Counted from the stretch's first letter, positions 24,854-37,049 are shown. The stretch is DNA of 64,000 bases from Apostichopus japonicus (GCF_037975245.1 NC_092563.1:15801594-15865593), one strand, 5' to 3'. Notes: a model not told the origin generated them from the sequence alone. Numbers and translations: made by a program.

Positions 24854-25702
24854 TTATCGTCAGGCTAAAACACCTGTACTTTAGCATTATATCGTCCGGT
24901 AGAATTTTTAAAGTCGGATCGTCGAAATTGAAATTTATCGTACGGTATAGTCTGTATAGTCGTGTAGTGTCAACCTCGACGTAACACCACTGTACATGTG
25001 TACTGCAATTTTCAATTCCAAAATTTCTAATTTTGGGAATTTTCTTTCAAACAATCAAACTGAAACTGGCACACACATAGTTTATCAGGACTGTACACAA
25101 TGTATACAGACATGAGAAACAGACGACAGGATTCATTGTTCCTAAGCAACGTTTCTGCATGTAAAAAAGCGTGTAACTTAAATAGAAGTGACCGCCTACC
25201 ACAATCTATAAGACTCTGGCATTAGATGCTCAAATAGCAGCCAGGGTCTGCAGATTGAGCCTTTTGTGAGACAGCAAGTAAATCTAAACATCGTTATCAT
25301 CGAAACCTAAGCAATTATTATCAATTTTACCGCAAATACTTGTTATAGTGGCGTTCCATTGTTTATGAAACATTTATCATATCGAACTGACAAAGGGTTT
25401 AATAATATGTTAGTTGTGCCTGGGAGCATGTCACATGACTCTCCATGGTTGGTACGTTTTCCTGCAATGGATTGAGAGTTCGAGATCATATTAAATTTGA
25501 TGTACGTAGCCTAAATTTATTTGTTAGCCTACAGTAGCATCATGGGTAACACAAGAGTCAAGACCACAGTAATGCAAAAACTGTCAATCAGGAAGAAATA
25601 TATCCTATCCCTTACCACGAGACAAAATTGATTATAATACAGTATATGTATATATAACGTTTCCTGAAATTCTCTTGAGAGGAAAACACAAACACAGCTT
25701 AA

Positions 25703-26058
25703 AGGGTGTGAAGACTCTCACAAAAAGGAACGTCTAATGCCGGTAATCTGACCTAGTTTCGAATGAGGAGTTACAAAAGTGTTAGACACCACCATTGATC
25801 CCAGAAAATACACACACAGCTTGCTACCGTCGGTAATTAGACACTAGTGTACAGTCATTACATACAGCTGCGGTCAATAACCACAGCACAGTGTACAAAC
25901 AATACAGCGATGGACAGCTTCAGCTAAAGATAACAAGGTATCACCTTTCATTACTGTCTGCATTTTGTAGCGACAAGAGAAAAGCTTCTCTGGCAAGCAA
26001 CGGAAAGTTAACTTTTTAAAGATGGCGGCACGCTGTTTGGGGCGAGTATTCAATGCCT
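25703..26058. mobile_element. TTAA-flanked MITE, copy A, just upstream of the kinase gene
   Basis: The 356-bp element begins AGGGTGTGAAGACTC and ends GAGTATTCAATGCCT; these are imperfect inverted repeats. TTAA flanks both sides (25699-25702 and 26059-26062), as for piggyBac or Kolobok type insertions. A homologous 355-bp copy lies at 48100-48454 with its own TTAA flanks. Copy A contains AAGATGGCGG (26019-26028), a YY1-like promoter word, about 230 bp before the kinase start codon. Confidence 0.8.
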
Positions 26059-26256
26059 TTAATTAACGTTGGATTTTTCAAGATAAAATTGCAAAAGCAG
26101 CTGACTGGTAGTCGAACACCCAAAACAATTAACCAAATATTCAATGCCATATATAAACCAAGAAAATGACACACTAATCATCATAATTTTCTATCTTCTT
26201 GTTCTTCAGAACAATGTGAAGGATGTATCAGGTTAAGCTGGTGCCTTCTTGTCAAC

Positions 26257-29200
26257 ATGAGTTCCAAGCCAGGGGTAGATGATGAAGATGTTGTGACTAT
26301 TACTAACTGCAATTCATCTGCTAGTAATAGCAGTGGAGGTACTTACAAAATAGAACAGAAACTGTTTGCTAGGAAAAGTAAAATGACTTTTGTGTAATGT
26401 ATGAAATGACGTAAACATTTTAACCTATAATTCTATTTATAATATATACAGTAATACTTCAAATATTTTTAAATGAACAACATGATTTCTGTTATATTAA
26501 ATACTGGAGAAAGTATTAATGTTAACAAAGTTTGATTGAGGACTTGAATATGGGTACAGAGAGTTTCAATTTATACACAGTATTAAATAGCATTGTAAAG
26601 TTTTAATATTCCTGACAAGAGGACGTTGGCTCAGCTGATGTGAAAACCCTTCTTCATCATATATATTTTAAGTGTGTACATTACTGCCATAGTTTTGTAC
26701 TATAGTTTACAAATGAAATTGGAATGTCATGAAATGGAGAATGGATCAGTCTTTGTTAAAGTTTGTTATGACATAAACATGTAGCTATTTTGACAATTGT
26801 TTTCCTGCAGACAAATCGAACGAAAATGAAACATCGAAAGAATTAAGTCGAAGATTACCTCCCATTAAAGCCCAGGCACTTAATGGATTTGACGGTATGT
26901 TTCCAACATGACCAGTGTTTTTCTAAAGTTAAACACTTTAAAACATGAGGATATTTTAGTATACTGTACCTTGGAGTTTTATGTCTGAAGTCAGTTTAAT
27001 AATTACATGAAATGGTATTTTATCCTAAAATTGGCCAAAATGATCAATTTTGTTTTGACTTGATTAAATTTTCAATTTGTAGGGGGGATGGTTGCAGGAG
27101 GTTTGGTGACCAATGAATCCTGATTTTATGATTTTAACAGCCCACATTCTGCACATATGTATCACTTGAACTACAAGAAATCTATTGTGTGGTGCTCACA
27201 TGGATTCATTTTAGGCAGGTTTGGGGTTGGACACAAACCATCTCAGACTATGTGGGCATTGTTCTGCTGTTGCTTTGTCTGAGAAGATTTTAAAGGTGGT
27301 CACTTCCAGGAGAGTATTTTTGCTTTTTGAGCACACTAAAAATTAGGATCACATCTCAAGAGGAGAAAAGTAACAAATTACATTTGTCTCTGTGGCAAGG
27401 TTCTTTGATACTGCTGAAAGGTCACCATGTCAGGATTTCTCCAAACATGTCCACTTCTTCAAAGTGAGCATCAGGGTTGAGTTTAAGAACTTAAAAATAT
27501 GCCCGGACTTGAGGAAAAAATTGTCTTCTATTTTGGCTACTTCTGACAAAGTTGTAGAAGTATTTGGAAAAAAAGGAATTATTCTTTTTTACAGAGTCTT
27601 CTAGATTGTACCTTTTAATTTAAAATCTGGTACCATTTTAATGTAGGTTCCTTTCAAAGTCAATTTTTTTACTCATGAAGGGAAGAGGCAATCCCTCAAA
27701 TTAGACCCCACCCGGCCACCCCACGGATCACCGCACAATTATCCTCTTATCCTCAGCTAACATTATTGGTAACCTCATTAAAAAAAAAAATTCCAATGAT
27801 TTGGGAGTTTATGATTAAGAGGGAAGTAACATAATTGGATTTGTTTTTCACATTTGCTAACCTATGGTTGATGATTAAGCCAGAAAACCCAGAGGCCTGA
27901 GATATGCTTCAGTTCTTTCCTGTGGAAGATCTAATCCCTGTAATACTCTGCTCGCAAAATAAACTCCTGGAAAAGACCACATTAGTTATTGGGATTGCTC
28001 TTTTTATATCTTCCCTTGGTATAATCTCACAGTCAGCTTTGTGTTATTTATTAGTTACTTATATGTGTGTAATGCTTTGTTCGTCATTCGTTCCACACCC
28101 AGACTCTGACTTCCTCCTGGATTCACCCCCAGAGGGCCTCTCTGCGGGTGACATCCGTTGGTTGTACAATTCATCGAAGGGAACTTTCAACGTCTTCTCT
28201 AAGATGGTTGAGAAGAAGAAGAGATATGAGGTGAGTCTTGTAACCGTGGTAATGAACAATTTATTCTAAATTGATCTCTAAATGTAGCCCATCTCAGACA
28301 CAAACTGTTTCATCTTTCACCCAACCACGTCGATAGTCATTTCTCAACGCATAAAACCCTTAAACCTGAACATTATTTGTGATTGTGATGACCTTTTTCA
28401 TTCAGATGAAAAAGGGGGGGGGGGGGAAACAGCAATGAAAGATCCTGTTAGTCACTTCTCATGTCCAGTGTTTTAGAGTCAAACAAACAAAAACAATTTA
28501 TCTTTAACAATAGGAACTGTGGAAATGCCCTGCAAAATTACGTATTAACAAAATTGTGGCGTTGTATAATGCTTTTCAATATCTGGAAGCTAGTACAAAT
28601 GACCATGGTCTGTATTCAAAATTTTCTTCATTCTCACAGCAACAAATTGTTCTGCCTGTTCACCAAAGTATACATAACAGTGATGAGTCAGTTGGCTTAC
28701 AACTACATAGAAATATATTTAGCCAAGCCTTTCAAAACTTGGTAAGTCTACTCTTGATGTTGACACATGAAGGAGTACTTGTATTCCTGTCTGGTATTTC
28801 CTGCCTGTTTAGTAGGTTTTTTACCATGACAAAGCATAAACAGATGACTTTAGGCAGAATTTAAGATTTCCATTTGTACCAGTCCAAGAAAAATGAAAAA
28901 CGAAAGTATTTGAGCACTACTATAAAGGTATCTTATCACTATTCTGGTTTTCAAGATATGCTTCTTTAAAGGTAATGTTTTAATCTCTGGAATGCTCCTT
29001 TAAGGCTTACTTGTTAAAGACATCGGCCATCAGTGCAGGCCTTTAATGTAAATATTAATCTATTGTTTTATTAATTCAAGCATCTCGACCAAACCATGTT
29101 CTTTCGACTTCCTATGGCCAACCTAGCACCATCAGATGACATTCGACACCATTTGCTCTAATATTTACATATTTTTAGGCCATGGTCATTTGAGACCATA

Positions 29201-32200
29201 AATGTCTTATATTTTTTGATTGAGTTTAATGTTGAATCTGAGGTGCTGAAAGTAAGGAGTGAGCCCTCATTCATTCAAATGAAAAGGTGGATGGTTGATT
29301 GAGAGCAGATCACAAGATAAATAGTTTTGTTGACTGGGTGCCATTGTATGCATGCTTTTCACCAACAACAGTTTTGGTTCAAATGAAAACAGCATGTGCA
29401 ACCAGGGGTGAATAGAGGAATTTGCCAAGGGAGGGGGGAAGTCTTCTAGACAAACTATCTAAGCGTAGGGCCACGATGTGTTGGCGCTTAGTGTACAAGA
29501 AATTTTGGCCAAAAATGACTCCCAGATTGCTGGCACATCCCAGGCCTTGTTAGTTGCATCTAAGCACTTTTATTTTGAAATTACTAGAGATATCATAATA
29601 AAATACAAAAAATATGCTCAAGGGGGGGGCTGTCGCCCCCTCCGCCCCCCCCCCCCCCATCGGCTAAGTGCCTGTGTGCAACCAATACAGAGCTTTGTCT
29701 ATTTAGCCAGAACAGCAATTAAGACACTCTTCCATAAACCATATGAATTCACAAAGTGCAATTGTATATGAAGTGACAGCCAATTGATTTGGTCAGCTTT
29801 CAGTGCAGTGTTACAGAATGCAATGCAATTTCAAAATCTTGTTTGTTGAGTCGACTTGTTAAATTCGTTTACTCGATGACCTATTTTGCAGACCATCAAC
29901 AGAAGCCTTCCTCTAACATCATCTCACACCGCTTATCTTTCAAATAATGAGAAAGTTTACCTCCACGATGGTCGTTACAAAAGTGAATTCGATGAAATAA
30001 GGCTCATCGGCAAAGGGGGCTTTGCTAAAGTCACAGAGGTTTGTATGAGTAGAGAATCCATTTCCCTAACCGTGGCTCAAAAAATGTACACTGCAGTTTG
30101 AATTAATTAATTTTCTGAACGACAAGTATTAAAATCCATTTCCCTAACAGTGCCTTAAAAAGTGACACTGCAGTTTTGATTTAATTTATATTCTGAACAA
30201 GGAGTATTAAGATTGTAACAATTCAAGTAGAGTAGATTCCCCACCTACTTTGCATATCTCTAAGAGTTACAGTCAATCATAAGGGGCTGTTACATTTTTT
30301 TTTCTGGGAAAGGAGTCGAAGGTCAACATTACAGACACAATTTGCATACATATAATCACCTTTCCAAAAAAAAATTCTCAGTGGGTACAGAAAGTTTTAT
30401 GTTTGTTTTTCGGAAAAAGACGAAGAATCCTCGCGGAATAAGTTGATTTGTTTCATTTCACGCAGGTTCTCCATAAAGTAGACAAACAGCATTATGCTGT
30501 TAAGAGAGTAACCGTGAAGTCACCAGGCAGCATCACATTGGAAAAGGTTAGTATTTTGTCTCTTAGTTTTGAGAAATTCAGGAATTAAATCAATCCAAGA
30601 AAACTGACTGCAAGATTAATAATTAAATTTGAAAAAGTCCTGCTAAGAAAAAAAATTTGTTTTGGCTGTAAGAGGATTCTAAGTAGTACCCTAAGAGTAA
30701 TAGCTCTGTGCTGTACCAACTGAGTTATACATCCCTTATAAATTGGTGGCAATCTCCCCAAATAAACATTTTTCTCTGCTCGAATGGCCAATCAAAAACC
30801 CACACATACTGTAACTGGGGATAGAACCACAAGTTCATTGAATACAACCCAACATGCAAGAGAGTGGCAAATTGAAGAGAAAATTCTGCCTTATTTATAA
30901 TGTAAATTAGTAAATTAACATTACAAACTGACTGGGAAATGATAAACAAAATCCCAGAAAGGGGAGAGAAATCTTTCTCTTAAAGTTTAAAAAAGGAATT
31001 TGATTGTCACTTTCAACTATTTTGAAGGTCACAGCAATAATGTGTCATTCCTTTCTTGGACAAGCTTGTTCCATCATAGGCTAGAATGTACCACACTTTT
31101 TGTAAACCTGATCTGTATAGCCCAAGAATCTGCTAGAAAGAGCACAATTGGTCACTTATGATCATACTTTTAGATTTCTTTTATTGCCCCATCTCAAAAC
31201 ATTTTTGATTGGTTAGGATATAATTTTCTTTTCTTGAACTTCCTCGGTATCAGAAAATAGTTTTGATCATTAGCAGACTGGGGTTCGACAAGCTGCATCA
31301 TAATACAATAGTTAGCAGACATCTAACATATTCAGTACCTTTGTTAGTAAATCTATGTACCTTTGTACAATTAGATAGTGTTGTTTTTCAAAATTTGCTA
31401 AAAATATCATCTTCAAGTGTCTATTTACGTTTCAACTTTATCTGCTTGTACATTTCCAACAGCTTTCGCAAGAAGTCACCATCCTGGCCAAGCTTACGAA
31501 GACACCCTGTCACAGGATCGTTCGTTATCACGCCGCCTGGCTGGAAGAGGAACATGCCTCGGGGAGCGATGCAGGGTCTAGTTCAAAGAAGGAAGATGAA
31601 AAGGTCCCATCCCTCGCATCGTCATCTTCCTCATCTTCTGAGTCCTCTAGTTCCAGCTCGGAAGAAGACAACCCAGAGCATTCTGATGCTTCAATCGTCT
31701 TCGAGGCGAGCAAAGAGACATCGTTCGACAGATCCAAGACAACGACGGTCAACGGGTCCAAGACGGGCCAGGTGTCCTCCGTCATTTCATCGAGCAGTGT
31801 ATCGAGCGTGAAGGAAACTTCTGTGTCCCAAGCGGGAATTTATTTCTACGAGAAGGAGGAAGAGATCGTCCAGACGGATCAATATACCTATAAGTCCTTG
31901 GAGACTAGGAATCAGAAAGGTGTCATGGACAGAGAAACATTTAAAAGAGAAATAGTGGATGCTGCCACCTTACGGCGACCACGAAGACGCCATTCTTCAA
32001 AGCCTCTGACCAAATACGTTCTTTACATTCAGATGGAATTGTGCGGTAAAACCTTATCAGAATGGTTGCTGGACCGAAATGATAGTTTGCTGTCAGGTGG
32101 TAAGGATGAGTACTTTTAAAAATAATAATAATTATGATAATAATAATTTACATTTATATAATGCTTAATACAGCGTTTCAAAGCGCTTTAAAAAGTAGGA

Positions 32201-35200
32201 AAGAGACAAAGGAAACCAAGGATTAAAAGAAACTAGGAATCAAACAGAAATGGTTTAAGTTGTCTCTTGAAAATACAAAGGGAGGGAGAGTCAGGAACGT
32301 GAAATGGGAGTTCTTTCCAAAGGGAAGGAGGCGCAGTGACAGAAAAGGCACGTCGCCATAACGAGTGCGGTTACGGGTACAGGTTTACTTTTAATTACAT
32401 AACATCTAACAACTCGCCATGTGATAGCTACAATTCATCATTGTGTGTAGTGGTTGATTCCCTACCAGTATTTATCCAATGATTTCACACAATCCTTTGA
32501 ATTACAAGAATTTCGCTATTGTCATTTATGATCGATCGATTTCAACCTTTTAATCGTCTCTTGCATAGGTGCGTTCAGCTGTGTGAACTATGGACAAAAT
32601 ATCCACATCCTGAAACAGATTCTAGAGGGTGTCCACTTTGTACACGAACAAGATATATTGCATCGAGACCTCAAGGTAGGAAATACTCTCGTAAAACCAG
32701 CCAGACTTTTAAAGAATTTTTTCATTTATTTTTTTGGAAAGAGAAGCTCTTTTGATGTCCTTGTAAGGAGAAGGAGCAGAAAGAAAAGAAAAGAAAAGAT
32801 TAAAAACTGGAGAAATGATAATGCGGTTTGTTTGGGTTTTGTTTGGTTAGTTGATTAACCTGGTGAGGTAGAGTATAGGAATTGAAGAAACGGGATGGCC
32901 ATCTTTAAGTTTTCATGCCCCTGTAGGAGACCATGATTTGATGAACATGCACAGTGTCCCTTGAAATCTCAGCTAAATTAATTCACAACTTATATACAAC
33001 TACTGTCAATGGACGTTTTATTTGAAGAATTGAAGCGCTTGCAAAAATATCACTGGGATAAAAAATATATATACGGACAGCACATTTTCATAGAGTAGGA
33101 ATTTATTTTCTTACAGCAGTGTTTGCATTGTTTCTTGTGGGTTTTTTTTATACACAATATGCCATCATAGTAACAGTTGCATGATTTTTAGAAGCTGTAA
33201 AGTCTTCAGCAATGAATTTAAATGGTTGATGCTTTGTCAACATGATAACTGATTCCTGGTACGGTTCTTTATATGTTGCCGCATCAGTCAATAGATAATC
33301 CTCTTCATTTTGGTGTGCACAAGTTCATGTATATAAACATGTATGGCTTACCACACTATGAATATGTTTAGACATGGTAACCACTAAACGTTTTCGATTT
33401 CTGGTTCTCTTTCCCTCTCCTTATTTGTTCTTCTCGTGGGTCTACCATCAAAGCCCCTGAATGTCTTTCTGACTGAACCTCAACTAGAAGTCAAGATAGG
33501 TGACTTTGGCCTGGCAAGAGAAGTCCTATGTCAGGAGGAAGAACACGTGGAAGCCGTCAACCCAAGGACTGTTGGTAAGCTTTAGAGTTATACAATGTCT
33601 ATTAACTAACTTGATGTGCATACAGTAATAATACTGAAGGCACCAGTTGCAGGGAAACAAGCATTCGGTAGTGATGCTGAAGGCACCAGTCATATGGACA
33701 TAACCATACAGTAATGATATTGAAGGCACCAGTCGTATAGACAAGCATACAGTAATGATACTGAAGGCACCAGTCGTATAGACATAACCATACAGTAATG
33801 ATGCTGAAGGCACCAGTTGTATGGACAAAACCATACAGTAATAATACTGAAGGCACCAGTCACAGGGATCTCTTACTTGATTTAATTCTCCTAAATAATC
33901 CCAACCATCATATAGCCATTTGTAACAAAGATGTAGGTGAGTGTAGTATGCCCCCCCCCCCCCCCCTCTCAAACAGTTTTTGCAATAACTTCTTTTCATT
34001 TGTTTTGGAGTTTATTAAACATCAATTGGATGTACCTTCATGGGCAAAAAAATAATGACATCACATTTGTGAAATTGAAAAGGACACCAAAAGCTATGAT
34101 TGTGATATCACATCATGGGACCAAAATGGCAACCCCCTTCAAAACTTGACTAAACTTGAGAGGTGTTATAAATCTAAGACATGAAGTCATTTTTTTCTTT
34201 TGTCCTTCCTTTGTGGGTGGCATGTGCCCCATTCTAAGCAATTGTTGTCACATTCGGTTGATCCTTGGGTCTATATCTCCCTTAAAATGTTAAATTGGTG
34301 AATGATAATAATGATAATAATTGTCATGACAGGCAACATTGTTTTCCTGTTATACACAGATTGTTTGTCGTGTACCCATCTTATCTTCTTCATGCGTCCA
34401 TCTTCATCTCCCCCCCCCCTTTTCCCCACAGGGAGACAACTCTCCACTGATATCGGGACTTCCCCTTACATCGCACCAGAACAACAACGTGGCGGTGATT
34501 ATGACAGTAAGGTAAAGTACCGGCACTCAGTCCTCATTCTGATCGTAAAATTACAAATAAATGCCCCTCCCCCTGTAATCGTGAATATTCATATGCATTT
34601 CCTCACTGATATGTGAGATTTGTTTGGAACCTGTCGGATGGCACATTGTTTATCAGAGGAAAGTCGAACGGATTCGATAATGCAAGTGGCTTTTCCTATT
34701 TCAGTATCTGTACAAAAGTCAAAGTGAGAAAGGGTTGTTTTAAAAAATAGAAATGAAATAAAAATAGTAACTTTTCTGCAAAAATGCTTCAATTCATAGC
34801 TGCTAAAGTGAAAGTCACTCCAATAGGAAACTTCTCTCCAAAGCTTACATGTAATTCATTTTCGAATCTTCTTTGTGTATTTTTGTTATTTTGTTCTTAT
34901 TTTATTGATTTGTTCTTGAAATAAGCATTTGTGATTATTTTGTTAATATATGTTCAGCTGAGTTTTAAGGAAACTTCAAATTGAGGGTTACAATATAGTA
35001 TGAATAGAGGACTGGATGTGCATGTTGTTAAATAATAACCAAGATTATATTAGTTTGTAAATGAATGATTTGCAGGACTGTGTTTGTTGTTGTTTGAAAA
35101 AAAAAAGTAATACCAAATTCTATTTTCTGCCTAAAATTAAGAATTCACAACTTTCTACACACTGATTCATACCTCTTTCATTTCCTGTCTATATTCACCC

Positions 35201-36998
35201 AAAGGCCGATACTACAGCTCAGGATTTAAATTCAGCCAATCAGAAACAAGTATTCAGTACTTTCTGCAAGTCACAAATTGTACACACTAATTTATACCTC
35301 CTTCATTTTCCTGTCCATGTTCACCCAAAGGCCGATATGTACAGCTTCGGTATCATCAAATATGAGATGTTTCATCCGTTCAGGACTGGGATGGAGAGAA
35401 GCATTTGCATCAAGATGCTGAGAGAAGGGGGAGACATTCCAGAAAAACTGAGATCATGTTGGCCAGAAGCGGTAATCATCACATTTGTGTTAGACAGATC
35501 GAAATTGTACTTCTTTGCATTTAGGAAAACTGTTCTGTGGACCTAGCTATGGTTATTTAAATTATTATATACACCAGTCGATGACCTGGGTGGAATGTGG
35601 AATGTCGCAGATGAACTCTTTTCGTCATGAAGAGGCCAGAATTCTCAAGATCAAACACTGATTGAAGTCTGATTCTTAGATGTCCCTTGTTAGAAGTCCA
35701 ACCTTCTCTTAGAGTTAACCATCGGAAATGGGTTTTTATTGACACAGAAATTCCTCCATGTGTTTAGGGCTGGTGGTTTTGTTTCATGTTCGACAATTCA
35801 TGAAAGGAAATTGATTTTATCATGCAAATCATCCATAATTTATTTGAGATTGTTCTTCAGAGAGTTCACACCCTGTTCCACTGCCTCATGCTAAGATAAG
35901 GAGAAGTAGTCACAAGGGTGAACTACAGACAGGGTGAACTACAGACAGGGTGAACTACATACGTTAGATAACGGTTGCGTTTGCACTTCCAGAACCCTTT
36001 CCAATAGCTGTTTTGATTATCGTTAAAATTATCCATTAAAGATGATGGACTTATTTATTTCTTGCATTTTCTTGGACATCTTTTCAGAAGCTTGCTCACT
36101 TTTTCTCATTGCATTTGGATGCCACATAATATAACAGTCTCTTTGTCTGCCCCACAGGCAAACTTGATTGAGTCGTTGACCAACAAGGATAAAATGCTCC
36201 GCCCCAGTGCATCAGACGTCCTTAAGTGTTGGGCCTACTGTGACCATAATCAGCAGGTAAGCGTTAGTTTGTTGTTAATTTATGTTCAGTCACTAATTAA
36301 TTAAGTTAAGTTCCTAATATGTGTGACCTGTACTGTGTAATGACCTCTTACCTAAAGTGACGCAATAATCATGAAAGCACTGAGGGGCTGCCAAACATGC
36401 CTGATGAACATATTGTACTCAGTGGCTGGATGAGTACAATAAGACTACTTTAATGGTTCGCATTGCTACAGTTTTGCAGAACTAAAGCCGTGCTTTAGAA
36501 AAGACAAGGTTTAGGTGCTTAAAACATCTACCCTGACTTTAAACTTGGACAATACGATTCAAAAGATCCTCTGAAATTGTGTTCGCTATTAGTGATCAGC
36601 TCATGATACCTTTATGATCTGTAGTGATAGACTGCAGCTAGTCAAGTTTTGTAGTACTAGATAAGACAGATATGACACTGCCCTCTCTATTTTTTTATTG
36701 GGGTGAGGGGGTGGGGGAGGGACGGGGGGAGGGGCTAGAGAGCCTAATTTTTGGGCACATCATTTGTTTTTCTGCGCAGGCACAGGAAGCCTTGCAGACA
36801 CAGCTGAGTCAGAGAGACAGCCTCATCACAGAGAAGGACAAAGAACTGGAAAAAGTGAAAGAGGAGAAGGACAAAGAACTGGAAAAAGTGAAAGAGGAGA
36901 GGGACCAACAGAGAGAAGAGAATGAAAAGAAGGAGAAAAGAATAAAGGAATTAGAAGAACAATTGAAAGCCTTGCAAATGAAAGATAAGAATAGCTAA
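26257..36998 (+). CDS. EIF2AK1: Heme-regulated-type eIF2-alpha kinase (HRI-like)
   Basis: This kinase should phosphorylate eIF2-alpha under stress and slow translation initiation (integrated stress response, cytosol). Thirteen coding exons: 26257-26338, 26811-26894, 28103-28230, 28514-28741, 29892-30038, 30466-30546, 31463-32096, 32569-32675, 33454-33574, 34432-34511, 35331-35471, 36158-36256 and 36780-36998. The total is 2151 nt, 716 aa, all phases consistent. Residues 99-174 match the HRI N-terminal regulatory region (INKIVALYNAFQYLE, LQLHRNIF). Kinase parts: glycine loop GKGGFAKV 214-221, AVK Lys236, YHAAWLE near 272-278, a Ser/Glu-rich insert of about 150 residues (about 281-433), HRDLK 493-497, DFG with Asp514, APE 552-554. 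The last exon is a charged coiled coil (645-716), as in HRI. ATG is in context CAACATGA; the exon starts after a possible acceptor at 26209. The exon 7 donor could also be 3 nt later (32099). PEK/PERK is less likely because no signal or membrane segment is present. Confidence 0.92.
29403..29674. mobile_element. hAT-type MITE in kinase intron
   Basis: A 272-bp block starting CAGGGG and ending GTGCCTG is flanked by a perfect 8-bp duplication TGTGCAAC (29395-29402 and 29675-29682). Inverted repeats are weak. The interior shares text with other MITEs here (GTGTACAAGAAA; CCCAGATTGCTGGCA) and a C run at about 29643-29658. Confidence 0.75.
30055..30213 (+). repeat. Tandem duplication, about 78 bp
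   Basis: AATCCATTTCCCTAAC opens both copies (30055 and 30133). Both continue through ACACTGCAGTTT and TTCTGAAC. It lies in the intron right after the glycine-loop exon of the kinase gene. Confidence 0.8.
32120..32368 (-). mobile_element. LINE 3' end (CR1/L2-like reverse transcriptase tail)
   Basis: On the minus strand a decayed frame reads RRAFSVTAP, SLWKELPFHVP and FKRQLKPFLF. This is the conserved C-terminus of CR1/L2/Jockey-type reverse transcriptases. It is followed by a tail with AAGCGCTTTGA, TATATAA and an ATT-rich microsatellite. It is a truncated, dead copy in the intron after the large kinase exon. Confidence 0.75.
33621..33868. repeat. GAAGGCACCAGT minisatellite in kinase intron
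   Basis: About six units of roughly 40 bp carry GAAGGCACCAGT, then GGACATAACCATACAGTAAT. The same family occurs at 37050-37735 just after the kinase gene. Open frames through it are artefacts of the stop-poor unit. Confidence 0.9.
35157..35350 (+). repeat. 126-bp tandem duplication copying a splice acceptor
   Basis: The end of the intron and the start of coding exon 11 are present twice. TTCACCCAAAGGCCGATA occurs at 35194-35211 and 35320-35337. The upstream acceptor AG is at 35203-35204 and the normal one at 35329-35330. The sequence between them is open in the kinase frame for 42 codons. Confidence 0.88.
36696..36736 (+). repeat. G-rich tract before the last kinase exon
   Basis: Several G runs separated by one to three bases (GGGGTGAGGGGGTGGGGGAG and onward) end about 43 nt before the exon 13 acceptor. 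This is a quadruplex-prone sequence on the coding strand; its effect on splicing is unknown. Confidence 0.7.
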
Positions 36999-37049
36999 GA
37001 TACAGCTGTCATATCTATAGTGCAAGAAGGACAAACAGTAGCAGTTTAA

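Larger units (their letters stand above)
15994..24992. mobile_element. 9-kb Tc1-like transposon with a BEN-domain cargo gene
   Basis: The left end at 15994 reads CAGTGGTGTTACGTCGAGGT and continues 5 more bases identical to the reverse complement of the right end at 24992: a perfect 25-bp inverted repeat. TA lies immediately outside both ends (15992-15993 and 24993-24994), the Tc1/mariner target site. Subterminal regions on both sides hold clusters of TCGTCGG-like words and share AGTCGGATCGTCGA (16066-16079 and 24912-24925). Inside are an intact DD34E transposase on the minus strand (19213-20259) and an intact three-exon BEN-domain gene on the plus strand (20545-23335), head to head. No closer inverted repeat pair was seen around the transposase. 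The alternative is a smaller Tc1 copy nested in, or flanked by, two inverted solo ends. Confidence 0.78.

Noticed and set aside
31528-31785. Acidic minus-strand frame
   Set aside because: Antisense of the Ser/Glu-rich insert in the kinase exon 31463-32096.
33526-33999. 157-codon and overlapping minus-strand frames
   Set aside because: They run through the 40-bp minisatellite, whose unit happens to lack stops, and through a kinase exon on the other strand.
36672-36779. Upstream start for the last kinase exon
   Set aside because: The open frame before 36780 is the G-rich intron end; the AG at 36778-36779 and phase match define the exon.
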